NCBI GenBank assembly: GCA_022316685.1
Contig: JAKJHU010001511.1
Location: 1 to 64,000, forward strand
From: Progne subis subis
Taxonomy: Eukaryota > Chordata > Aves > Passeriformes > Hirundinidae
Length of the DNA stretch: 64,000 nt
Direction of reading: 5' to 3'
The notes under the pieces are model-generated. The model had not been told where the DNA came from, searched no databases, and saw nothing but the letters and a program-made list of their open reading frames with translations. Positions 35,716-46,445 of the stretch are shown here, one piece after another. Numbering within the stretch: position 1 is the stretch's first letter; every line of letters starts with the position of its first letter. Both the position numbers and the translations under genes were made by a program.

Positions 35716-35745
35716 TGGCGCCCAACGTGGGGCTCGAACCCACGA
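35716..35745 (+). other. Primer-binding site, tRNA-Lys type
   Basis: TGGCGCCCAACGTGGGGC starts 7 nt after the LTR and is complementary to the 3' 18 nt of a tRNA-Lys (the Lys1,2 class). The match appears to continue through CTCGAACCCACGA, i.e. into the T-loop, about 30 nt in all. It is not a tRNA gene. Confidence 0.85.
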
Positions 35746-35793
35746 GAGAGTGGAAAAAACCCTGAACTGATTAGTATTTAGCGGTCAGTAAAT

Positions 35794-37683
35794 ATGCTGT
35801 TTGAACTCATGTCTCTTGGGGTGGGGGCCTTGATGTGTTTTGGATCCTTAGGCTTCTTTGAGGTCTTAATACCTTTGTGGTCCTTAGGTTTATTTGCATA
35901 TCCAGAGATAGCCCCAATATTGTCATTAATACACAGTTTTTACAGTAGAGGGACGCGGATTAGAGTGGCTATTGGCCTTGGCTTAATGATAATAATTTGT
36001 AGGAAGTTTATAAAGGTGCTGAGGTCTGTTCCTTCTATGTATGGGTCATGGTTATGGTTATTCACCCTGTTTGTGGGAGGAGGAGCAGAGGATGAAGCAT
36101 TGCAGTCTTTTGTTTCCTTCTCCTCTAAATCGGTTAAATCATTGCTGGAGAATGTTGAGTTTCCCCTGAGTGTTAAAGAGACCATCTTTCTGGTATGTCA
36201 TCTGGTAAGCCTCCTCTATACAGTCTGCAGCTTCTCTAAAATATGGGCTGAGATTTCTAGAGGGGCTGATGAAACTCCCGACCCAGGCAGAGGAAATCCT
36301 GAGTGGTGTGGAGAATGGGAGGATATGGGCCAACTCCTCAAGGAATTCTCTGACCCTGTAGTCTGGGATTTTCCACGGGAACAAATTCAGAATCCAGTGG
36401 AGCTGGGGAAATACCTGAAAGAGAGGTACCATGATGGCTCTAAGGGGGAGAAGGTCGCTGCAGTAAGCTGGGCCCTGGCATATGCTTATCGCACCTTGCT
36501 AGAGACTGTAGGGCAGCAGACAGAGGCAGGGGGGAAGGGATACAAATCAACAGCTACCCCAGTCACTCAGGCTGCCGCCAACACCCCAGTTATGAATCCA
36601 GCAGCTAAACCAGACAGTAAGCCTAAGTCCCTGGCAGTTGCTCCAGCAAAGAAGCACACACATAAAACCGATCGACCAGTGGACGATGATGACCCAAGAG
36701 AAGGACCTTCACCAAAATCAGAAGCCAAATCTTCCAGCACAGGATCAGAAGCCAATATTGACTCCTTTTCCCTGAAGGACCTTCGAGGCCTAAGAAAAGA
36801 TTACTGGCGACAACCTGATGAATCTATAATTAGTTGGTTAGTCCGTCTTTGGGATGCTGCAGGTGAGGCTACAATTCTGGATGGCACTGAAGCGAGGCAT
36901 CTGGGATCCCTGTCACATGATCCAGTCATCGACCAGGAGATGATGAGAGAGGCTAGTCCTTGCAGTCTCTGGATACGGGTCCTAGGAAGCGTGGCAGAAA
37001 GATACCTATGTGCAGATGATCTCTATATGCAGCAAACCCCATGGAAGACCATAGAACAAGGGATTCAACGCTTGAGAGAAATGGCAGTGGCAGAGATGGT
37101 TTTCTCAGATGATATAAACACTAGGAACCCAGACTTGGTATCATGTACATCTGTGATGTGGCGAAAACTTATACGACTCGGGCCATTAGAATACGCTTCT
37201 GCTTTAGCAGTAATGAAGTGGGAGGACATGGAGGAGACAGTGCTTGATATGGCGAAGAAGCTCCGAGCATATGCAGATGCTGTGCATGGTCCAACACACG
37301 CCAAAATCGCAGCTTTGGAAACACGCCTACAGAAACTAGAGGATAAGATAGATGAGAATCATAAGAAACTCAGGGAGGAGATTAGAGAGGACCTTCTCCA
37401 AATCTCAGCAGTACAGATCAGAGGTTCTGGTACCCAACATAGACGCTCCCCGGGTAGGGAGAGAGGGTACACTCCACGCGCTGAGCTGTGGTTCTTCCTG
37501 CGGGATTGCAGAGAAAATATGAACAGATGGGATGGAAAATCTACGGCTGCCTTGGCACAACGGGTGCGTGAATTGAAGGAAGTCAAGACTCAAAGAGGGA
37601 GTTTCACCAAAAGGGAAGCGGCTCCAGTTGCCCGTAGCCGAACTGCCAGGTATGACGATGATGACATGTGCCGACCCCCTTGA
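35794..37683 (+). CDS. gag: ERVL gag-like polyprotein (open, 629 aa)
   Basis: An uninterrupted frame from ATG 35,794 to TGA 37,681-37,683, in the gag position between primer site and protease. Residues 1-50, about 65-80 and about 84-95 are strongly hydrophobic, suggesting membrane insertion. Residues about 240-325 are Pro/Lys/Ser-rich with a DDDDPREGP acidic patch. Residues about 505-550 form a heptad-like coiled coil (ALETRLQKLEDKI). The C-terminus is basic, ending TARYDDDDMCRPP. I see no CCHC zinc knuckle. Identification as Gag is by position and size; I cannot pick out a capsid major homology region by eye. It is the only intact viral frame here. Confidence 0.8.
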   Translation: MLFELMSLGVGALMCFGSLGFFEVLIPLWSLGLFAYPEIAPILSLIHSFYSRGTRIRVAIGLGLMIIICRKFIKVLRSVPSMYGSWLWLFTLFVGGGAEDEALQSFVSFSSKSVKSLLENVEFPLSVKETIFLVCHLVSLLYTVCSFSKIWAEISRGADETPDPGRGNPEWCGEWEDMGQLLKEFSDPVVWDFPREQIQNPVELGKYLKERYHDGSKGEKVAAVSWALAYAYRTLLETVGQQTEAGGKGYKSTATPVTQAAANTPVMNPAAKPDSKPKSLAVAPAKKHTHKTDRPVDDDDPREGPSPKSEAKSSSTGSEANIDSFSLKDLRGLRKDYWRQPDESIISWLVRLWDAAGEATILDGTEARHLGSLSHDPVIDQEMMREASPCSLWIRVLGSVAERYLCADDLYMQQTPWKTIEQGIQRLREMAVAEMVFSDDINTRNPDLVSCTSVMWRKLIRLGPLEYASALAVMKWEDMEETVLDMAKKLRAYADAVHGPTHAKIAALETRLQKLEDKIDENHKKLREEIREDLLQISAVQIRGSGTQHRRSPGRERGYTPRAELWFFLRDCRENMNRWDGKSTAALAQRVRELKEVKTQRGSFTKREAAPVARSRTARYDDDDMCRPP

Positions 37684-37739
37684 AGGAACCTCTAAGGACA
37701 TATGCTCAAGGAAAGAAGATAACCAGGCTTAGAGGGGCC

Positions 37740-40700
37740 CTGCCTCTAGCCAGGTAGAGGCTACGGGAAAACTCGTGTATTTTGGACTGTGTGGATTCCG
37801 TTGGCCTGGCACATCAGAACCACAAAATATGAAGGCCTTGGTTGATACTGGTGCGCAGTGCACATTAATGCCATCAAGACATGTAGGGGCAGAATCTGTC
37901 TCTATTGCTGGCGTGACAGGGGGATCACAGGATTTTACTGTGGTAGAAGCAGATGTGAGCCTAACTGGAAAGGAGTGGGAGAAACACCCTATTGTGACTG
38001 ACCAGAGGCCCCATGTATTTTGGGCATAGGCTTCCTCCGAAGTGGGTATTTCAAAGACCCGAAAGGACTCAGGTGGGCATTCGGGATAGCGGCTGTAGTA
38101 ACAGAGGGCATCCGGCAATTGAACACCTTGCCTGGACTGTCCAAGAATCCTTCTGCAGTAGGACTCTTGAAAGTACAAGAACAACGGGTACCAATTGCCA
38201 CTTCTATAGTGCACCGCCGACAGTATAGAACCACTCGAGATGCTGTGATTCCCATTCATAAGATGATTCAAGAGCTGGAGAGCCAAGGGGTGGTTAGTAA
38301 AACCCACTCACCCTTCAACAGCCCCATTTGGCCTGTGCGCAAATCTGAAGGGGAATGGAGATTGACTGTGGACTACAGTGCATTGAATGAGGTGACACCA
38401 CCACTGAGTGCTGCTGTGCCAGACATGTTGGAGCTCCAGTATGAGCTGGAGTCCAAGGCAGCAAAATGGTATGCCACAGTTGATATTGCCAATGCATTTT
38501 TCTCCATTCCTTTGGCAGCAGAATGCAGGCCTCAGTTTGCCTTCACATGGAGGGGCGTGCAGTACACCTGGAACCGACTGCCCCAGGGGTGGAAGCACAG
38601 CCCCACCATCTGCCATGGACTGATCCAGGCTGCACTGGAAAAGGGTGAGGCTCCGGAGCACCTACAGTATATCGATGACATCATTGTGTGGGGGAACACG
38701 GCAATGGAAGTGTTTGAGAAAGGAGAGAAGATCATCCAAATTCTCCTGAAAGCTGGTTTTGCCATCAAGCAGAGCAAGGTCAAGGGACCTGCCCGAGAGA
38801 TCCAGTTCCTGGGAGTAAAGTGACAAGATGGACGGCGGCAGATTCCTACTGATGTCATCAACAAGATCACAGCGATGTCTCCACCGACCAATAAGAAGGA
38901 GACACAAGCTATCCTAGGTGCTATAGGTTTCTGGAGGATGCATATTCCCGAGTATAGTCAAATCGTGAGCCCTCTTTACCTGGTCACCCGAAAAAAGAAT
39001 GATTTCCACTGGGGCCCTGAGCAGCAACAAGCTTTTGCCCAGATCAAGCAGGAGATCGCTCATGCAGTGGCCCTTGGCCCAGTGAGGACAGGACCAGATG
39101 TGAAGAACATGCTCTACTCAGCAGCCGGGAACAATGGCCTGTCCTGGAGCCTTTGGCAGAAGGTGCCTGGTGAGACTCGAGGCCGACCACTAGGATTTTG
39201 GAGTCGAAGCTACAGAGGGTCTGAAGCCAATTACACCCCAACTGAGAAGGAAATCTTAGTTGCCTATGAAGGAGTTCAAGCCGCCTCGGAGGTGATTGGT
39301 ACAGAGGCGCAACTCCTCCTGGCACCCCGACTGCCTGTGCTGGGGTGGATGTTCAAAGGGGAGGTCCCCTCCACCCATCATGCCACTGATGCCACATGGA
39401 GCAAGTGGATTGCTCTTATTACGCAGTGCGCCCGTATGGGTAAACTGAATCGCCCTGGGATTTTGGAAATAATTACCAATTGGCCTGAGGGTGAAAATTT
39501 TGGCCTCACAGATGAAGAACAAGAGCAAGTGACATGGGCTGAAGAGACTCCACCATACAACCAATTGCCAGCAGAGGAGACGCATTATGCCCTTTTCACT
39601 GACGGTTCCTGTCGTATTGTAGGGAGGAACCGGAAGTGGAAAGCAGCCGTGTGGAGTCCCACACGACAAGTTGCTGAGGCCACTGAAGGAGAGGGTGGAT
39701 CAAGTCAACTTGCAGAACTCAAGGCTGTTCAATTGGCCTTGGATATTGCTGAAAGAGAGGGGTGGCCGAGGCTCTACCTCTATACTGATTCGTGGATGGT
39801 AGCCAATGCTCTGTGGGGATGGCTGAAGAGGTGGAAAGAGGATAATTGGCAGCGTGGAGGGAAACCAATTTGGGCTGCTGAGGAGTGGAAAGACATTGCT
39901 ACCAGGGTAGGGAGACTACCTGTGAAAGTCCGCCACGTAGATGCCCACATCCCCAAGAGTAGAGCTAATGAAGAGCATCGAAACAACGAGCAGGTAGATC
40001 GGGCAGCAAAAATAGAAGTGTCAAAGATAGACTTAGATTGGGAACACAAGGGAGAGTTGTTCCTAGCTCGATGGGCCCATGATGCCTCAGGTCACCAGGG
40101 CAGAGATGCCACCTATAAGTGGGCACGAGACCAAGGGGTGGATCTAACCATGGACAGTATTTCTCAGGCTATCCATGACTGTGAGACGTGTGCTGCCATC
40201 AAACAGGCCAAGCGGGTGAAGCCGCTATGGTATGGCGGGCGATGGTCCAAGTATAAGTACGGGGAAGCCTGGCAGATTGACTACGTCACCCTTCCCCAAA
40301 CCCGCCAAGGCAAGCGCTACGTGCTCACAATGGTGGAAGCCACCACGGGGTGGCTGGAGACCTACCCTGTGCCTCACGCTACTGCCCGGAACACCATCCT
40401 GGGCCTAGAGAAGCAAGTCCTGTGGAGACATGGTACCCCTGAGAGGATTGAGTCAGACAACGGGACTCATTTCAAGAACAGCCTTATTAACACCTGGGCT
40501 AGGGAACATGGCATTGAGTGGGTGTACCATATTCCCTACCATGCACCTGCTGCAGGCAAAGTGGAGAGGCACAATGCATTGTTAAAAACCCAATTGAAAG
40601 CATTGGGGGGGGGATCGTTCAAGAATTGGGAGCAGCACTTAGCAAAGGCCACCTGGTTGGTCAACACCCAAGGCTCCACCAACCGAGCAGGACCCGCCCA

Positions 40701-40914
40701 GGCTGAGCCTCTGCATACAACAGATGGAGATAAAGTCCCAGTGGTGCATGTCAGAGGTCTGTTAGGGAAGACAGTGTGGATCAGGTCTGCCTCAAGTACA
40801 GACAAACCCATTCGTGGGGTTGTCTTTGCTCAGGGACCAGGTTGCACATGGTGGATAATGCAGAAAGATGGAACAACTCGATGTGTACCTCAGGGAGATC
40901 TGATTGTTGGGTGA
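37740..40914 (+). pseudogene. pol: ERVL pol (protease-RT-RNase H-integrase), two breaks
   Basis: Protease lies in frame 2 (37,775-38,029) with the active-site motif LVDTGAQCTLMPS near 37,840. The frame changes at about 38,000-38,025, after which RT is read in frame 1. RT carries the YIDD catalytic box at 38,668. A single in-frame TGA at 38,821-38,823 splits RT from its connection domain. The remainder is open from 38,824 to 40,914: RNase H with LFTDGSCR (about 39,592) and YTDSW (about 39,781); integrase zinc-binding HHCC (about 40,078-40,195); catalytic residues in WQIDY, ESDNG and KVERH; and a C-terminal domain. No dUTPase domain was recognised. Relation of protease to gag: different frame, after the gag stop. 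Confidence 0.93.
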
Positions 40915-41248
40915 GAATAATTTGTAAACATCACTGTTTGCTGAATGCTATTGCCATTGTCTGTACATTAAACCATGCAGAATGAAATAGAAGGAAATGT
41001 GTAAGTGAGAGGGTATGTGTTAAGTGTTGAAGGTATGAGCAAGTGTTGAAGGTATGAGTAAGTGAGAGAGGAATCCTGCTGCCCTGCAGCCTGGGGCCTG
41101 GATTCAGTGCCTCAGTGTGGAACATGACAGGAGCATGACAGGTATTGCTTGTATTGTTTTTTTTATGGGGAGAATAGATGGAAGTTTTATGTGGAATATA
41201 CATTGGTTCTGTCTGTAAGTCAATGATATGGGGATAAGGGGTGGAAGA
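40915..41248 (+). other. ERVL 3' untranslated spacer and purine tract
   Basis: No env frame. Short direct repeats (AAGTGTTGAAGGTATGAG) at about 41,019-41,060. A polypurine tract AAGGGGTGGAAGA ends at 41,248, immediately before the 3' LTR. Confidence 0.8.
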
Positions 41249-41899
41249 TGTCCTGGGGTGACTGTGTATCCCCAATCATCTGTTGGGTGCAGGGGGGAGG
41301 GCAAGCGCGGTTTGTTTTTCCCCAGGAAAACTCTGCTCATCCAAGTGACCTTGAAGCGGGGGAGCTGGAACTCGGCGAGACTGAAGAAGCTCTGTTGTTT
41401 TTCTCGGGCAGTTAGTTTAGTTTAGTGCTAGCATAGTGTTAGATGCTGTAGAATAGCTGAAGCTTTTTTGCTTTTTTTGCTTTCTTCTTTTTTTCTTTTT
41501 TTCTTTCCTTTTTTTCTTTTTTTTTGCCCTCTCCTCGGAACTGTTCCAACCTCTCCGGACTGAGGACCTGGGGAAGCACCGGGGGGCCTCCACAGGGGAC
41601 CCACCCCACCGAGACCACCAGGACCAGCCCTGCACATTTTTTTTTTCCAACGTCAGCGGAGAGAGAGTGGTGGAGCACACTGACAATCTTCAAGAGGAGA
41701 GACTTTCTTTAAGTTTGTTATCCCTCCGTAAGCGGCACGAAGCTCTTGTCATCGGGTATTGTGCTGGGAGTGCTTTGCCTGTTTAATAAACAGGTTTTTT
41801 CCACTTCTCTCTGAGGAAGTTTTTCCTGAACCGGTTGGGGGAGGGGAGAGGGGGGCCCCTTGGGAGGATTTCTCCCAAAATCTGCCTGAAACCACCACA
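41249..41899 (+). repeat. 3' LTR of ERVL provirus
   Basis: 651 bp. Differences from the 5' LTR by eye are three substitutions (for example CCCAATCAT versus CCCAATCGT, and GTTTAATAAAC versus GTGTAATAAAC) and three 1-bp indels. Confidence 0.93.
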
Positions 41900-42889
41900 C
41901 TGCCCCAGCTTTGGGATGGGCCTGGGCCTGGAGCAGGAGGAGTTCTTGAGAGCCCCAAGGTCAGGGCTTTGCCCTGTGCCTCTGTCCCTTCAGGCTGTCG
42001 TCAACCCCTGGCTGCCCCACCTCACTGGCCCCTTCCTTTGCTGACAGCTCTGCGTCCTGCCTGCCTCTGCCTGGGCACACAGAGCCTTGGGCTGCTCCAG
42101 GCTCCTCCTGGGGGATGTGTTACACCACAGCCCTGCCCTGGGAGGGAAATTCCTTTCTCCTGGTGTCCAGTCTGGGCCTCCCCAGCTGCCCTTGGTGCCA
42201 TTATTTCCTTCTCAGGCTGTTTTATACAATGAAGAAAATTCCAGCATCTCTGGAACACCTTTCAATCCCTCCCTGGCTACTCCTCTCTTCAGTGTGCACT
42301 CCACTGAGCCCAGAGCCACAATCCTCTACATGCTGCTTGTGTGATGAGGCCTCCAAACCCCACCTTGGGAGGTTTTTGGGTCATCTCCAAGGTCAGTGAA
42401 AATAGAAGCAGTGGTCAAAGGTATTTGCTTTAAAATATTACAGTGACAGAACAAGGGTCAATATCTTTTAATTTAATGAGGCTGGATTTTGATTTGTTAG
42501 AAGGAGGAAATATTTTAAATGAGAGTGGCACAAGACTGCAACCATTTTTTGGAAGAAGTGGATGCCCCAATGCCAGGAATGCTCCAAGAGCAGGAGCTTG
42601 GTGCAACCTGACATAGTGAAACCCCCTCCCCAAGGACAGAATCCCTGTTGTGTGGGTTCTCTGATGTGCTGGGTGACCTCACAACACTTCTGGCCAGAAT
42701 GTCTGCTGAGGAGCAGCCAGGCTGCTGCAGTGGCAGTGACCTCACAGCCATCACCATGGCAGCCCTGTCCCCTGGGCCTGGCTCTCCCCTTTCCTCTGCC
42801 CCTGCCTTGTCTCTGCTGGGATGAAGTTTTGTCATTAATATCTTGTCCACAAGAAGCTGGGGCAAATTGCTTCCCAGTAAGGCTCCTGG
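41900..42889. other. Right flank of provirus, then unassigned sequence
   Basis: 41,900-41,965 completes the inverted duplication (partner about 14,960-15,025). Beyond that no homology or gene was recognised. Confidence 0.55.
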
Positions 42890-43230
42890 AGCAGAAGTGG
42901 CTTTTCAGAGCCCATCCAGAAATGAGCCCTGGAGCAGCAGCTCTGCAGTGGTGGCCACCAGGCTGCCTTACCAAGGGAGGCTTCTGGCCATGGCCTGGAA
43001 GCAGCTGCTGCTGCCAAGGTGCCTTTGGTGCCTCAGGCTCTCCTTGGCACAGCTCCCAGCACAGCACTCTGCACTTGTGCCTGAGGCCTTCACTGTCTTG
43101 GGGCTGGCCTGGGGCTTTTCCTGCAGCGGGATCTGCCCTGGTCCTGGCACAGGAAAGGCAATTCCTGCTGGAGCAGGAGGCTCTGCCTGCAATGGGCTCA
43201 AACAACTCCAGCAAGGCCCTGTTTGGAAAG
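42890..43230. repeat. Unidentified duplicated block, copy 2
   Basis: Direct repeat of 26,620-26,930. No domain recognised in any frame. Confidence 0.75.
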
Positions 43231-46200
43231 CCCTCAGCGGGAAATGAAGGAGGGATGGTTATGCTGTATTTGCGGTGAATAATGCTGAAAGCAGCCTGAC
43301 TCCTCCATCCCAAAGTTCAACATCCTGAGAGGGAGCTGAACCTGTGGCAGAGCTGGTAAAATCCCCAGAGAAAGGAACAACCAAGTGACACCACTGAGAG
43401 CTTCTGCAGAGCTGCTGATCGGGCACAGCCTGGGCACATCTGACTGACAGGGCAGCACTTCAGACTAGAAAAGCCCCATACCAAATTTTAATGGCAGCGT
43501 CTCCTGACATTTCCCATCTTGGGAGAGTGTGGAGATTTCTCTCTGCAGTGGGGACACCCCTCAAGGTCACTGCTTGAGGCTGAGCCAAAGGGATTTACCC
43601 ATGGTCATTGTTCTGGGAGAGTGAAATCAATCTCTACTTAATTACTGGTTTTGCTTTAATACAATTACTTCTAAATTGCTTCCTTTTTCAGCCTTAGTGT
43701 CCCTCGTTTAATGCAGTTCCACAAGCTCAAGCTTCTCATTTCATGAGACATATGGGATGCAAAGACCTTGTCAAGAAGGACAAAAGCAGAGGGAAGGGAT
43801 TAGAAAGTATTAGGAAAAATATACCTGCCTTATATACAAGGTTCACCAAGTCACTCCCTGCATTTCTCCATCTCAGATTCTTTCAGTCATTTACTCTGAG
43901 AGGTGCAGCTTGTTCTGGTGCTTATCACGGACTGAAAACCTCACCAATGGCACAACTCCCCAGTCCAAGAGCAAAGAAATGGCCAAGTTGTAAAGTCCTC
44001 CAAACATTTGTCCTGCTTTGCTGCAAGAGTGATGCTGCACACACGGTGTGGAAAGCCAAGAGAAGCTGCAGTTGGTGGCACATCCTGTGACAGGAGCTGC
44101 ACCTCATTGTCCAGGAAAGGTTCTTGAAAAGAGCAGACAGGACTGTGGAGAAGATTCCTGGAAAACAGAAACAGCTTTCCAGAAGTGAAATGAAAATGAA
44201 AAGAAAGAAGCCAAGATGTTTTCCTCCATTTATTTCTACCATCCCCTTTTCCATCCTGCACTACTTCTCCATCCCATTAATTCCAAACAGACCTCACCTT
44301 TAAGACTGATGACTTAGCGAGATTTAGACACTCTGAAATTCCATGAGCTATGCACACTTTGCCTTCCCGTTTTTGTTGGAAAGCAATACTGGAGACACAA
44401 GTGCTGTGCTTGGGTCAGGCATAAATCCTACAGACAGGGAATGTTCCTTGAAAGTGTCTGAGCCTCAGTAGGGACAATGCACAGCAGCATTGCTGTGCTG
44501 GGTTCCCATGGAACCATGCCAGGAGCAGCTGCTGAGGTCAGAAGCCATGGCAGCCACCACCCTGCTGCAAAGGCCCTTGGCAGGGTGGGCTCCTGCCCTG
44601 GCTCTGTGTGCCAGGAGCCGGCAGCGCTGGGTGCAGGGAGCCCAGGGAGGGCACAGAAATGCTGGGCTGAGAAATGCTGGGGGGGACAGCGAGAGGGGCG
44701 TGTGCAGCCGGCCAGGGCACAGGAGCAGCACGCACAGGGGCACAGCCTGCAGGACAGATGGCCAAGGGCTGGGCAGGGCTGGCAGGGCCACAGGCACCCA
44801 GGCCTCTGTCCCCTGGGCTCTGGCAGCACCTCTGGAGGCCCCACAGAAGGAACTTGCCTGAGCAGGCTGGCAGGGGTTGCAGTTTGATGACATTTGTCCT
44901 TGCTGTCCCTCCCATCCCACTGCCCCACAAACAGCCCCGAGGCACCCGTGAGGGACAGACACTGCTGTGCCAGGCCTGGGCTCAGGGCTTGGCCTTTCTG
45001 CTTCCTCCAGCCAAGCCAGGCCTTGCTCAGCCCTGCAGTTCCTGCTGCTGTGCTCCAAGCTCCCTCGGCCGGTGCTGGAAAGGGACTTGAGGTACCTCGA
45101 TCCCCTGGGGTGGTGCATGGGAGAAAACAGCAAACTTGTCAGGAGGGTGGAGAACAAACTTTTAGTTGCAAACTTGGGAAATCTTAGAGCAACATGAAGT
45201 TACAGTAAATCACTTCAGAACGCACTGACTGAGCAAACTCTAAGCAGTCCAACTTCCAGATCTCCAGATATTAAGAAGAGGAAGTCAGGAGGAGAGAGAG
45301 AGGGAGAGAGAGATCCACAGTCGCCCTTGGATCCAGTGCCATCTCAGCTGCTGTGAGCTCTGGGGCCGTGGGACGTGTCAGTGTCACAGCCGTGTCACAG
45401 CCTCACCTGCTCTGGTCCCTCACACCGGTGGGGTTTTTGGGGTGCCAGGGGCTTGGCAGCCACTTTGGGGCTGGACCAGAGGCTGCAGTGGCTGGGGCTG
45501 GGGCAGTGACCATCCCACCTACACAGAACTTGCCCTGGCCCCCAAACGCACACTGGAGATGTCTGGGGCCATTCATCATTTCTCTGCTCTCCAGCACCGA
45601 GGCAATGGACTCTGGCTGCAGCTCTGAGCTCATGCCCAAGGCAACCTCCCCTGGCAATGGGGCTCCATGGAGCTGCTCTCAGGAACCACCCAGAGTTGGG
45701 GAGAGACCCAAAACCACCTCAGAAATGTGAGATACTCCAAAATCTCTTCAGTAACATGGAATATCCAAAAACTCCCTCAGTAAAAGGGCGTATCATCCCC
45801 AAATTTTGGGTATCTCATTCCAGACACAACCCCACCTCTCCAATCCCAACTCCTACCCACCCCACCCCTGCTGGACATCAAGACCCCTTTCCCAAGCTGT
45901 ACTTCCCTCATTTCACACCTCCCAAATCCCCTCCTACCCATCCTGCCCCACCTTATGCCCACCTCACCCCTCCTGATGTGCATCGTGCTTTGCCCAATCC
46001 CCTTCACACCCTACTCCACCCTGACCGGCAGCAGAATCAAGTAATTTTGGGTGGGACTAAGTAGTTTTCAGTGGCATTGAGTAGTTTTGAGGTGACAGGT
46101 CAAACCCTCTCCTATCTTTGTGTGCCAAGACATGGAGACAACTACACCGAATACTCCCAAAATCCCCAAATCCTCCCAAGTTATCTCCCTGAATCCCAGA

Positions 46201-46445
46201 TAACCTCTAAACATCCATAAAAAGTGAGACTAGAAATGCTTTTTTACCCCAAATTTTGTCTGTTTTAAAGGGATGAATATTAATCAAAATAATATTAGAG
46301 ACCACCAAACAAAAGGACCACCAGCCCAGTATCTTGCCAACACAGATCACTGGGAATGTGGGTCACCAGGGGTCTGCCCAGTTGGGTCCTCTGATGGGGG
46401 ATGGAGTTGGAGCAATGCATGAAGCTCTTCCCACAGTCGGGGCAC
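43231..46445. other. Long stretch without a recognised gene
   Basis: 44,430-45,160 is GC-rich and open in several frames on both strands, with no recognisable domain. A GA-rich microsatellite lies at about 45,291-45,313. 45,720-46,060 is C-rich. 46,330-46,445 is the 3' flank of zinc-finger C, sharing GGAATGTGGGTCACCAGGG-like sequence with genes A and B. Confidence 0.45.

Larger units (their letters stand above)
35059..41899 (+). mobile_element. ERVL-type (class III) provirus, nearly complete, young
   Basis: Order: 5' LTR (35,059-35,708), primer-binding site, gag frame, broken protease-RT-RNase H-integrase, purine tract, 3' LTR (41,249-41,899). No envelope gene. Flanking pentamers CTTCC (35,054-35,058) and CTGCC (41,900-41,904) are a 5-bp target duplication with one mismatch; the empty site is preserved at about 14,960-15,030. 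The LTRs differ at only about six positions in 650 bp. Pol motifs resemble class III ERVL elements common in passerines. Gag is open; pol has one frame change and one nonsense codon, so this copy cannot encode a full pol. Confidence 0.93.

Noticed and set aside
35716..35745. tRNA gene fragment
   Set aside because: It is in the retroviral primer-binding position, antisense to the 3' end of a tRNA, with no anticodon arm.
44465..45157. 230-codon minus-strand frame and overlapping plus frames
   Set aside because: Long frames on both strands in GC-rich sequence without signal, domain or splice support.
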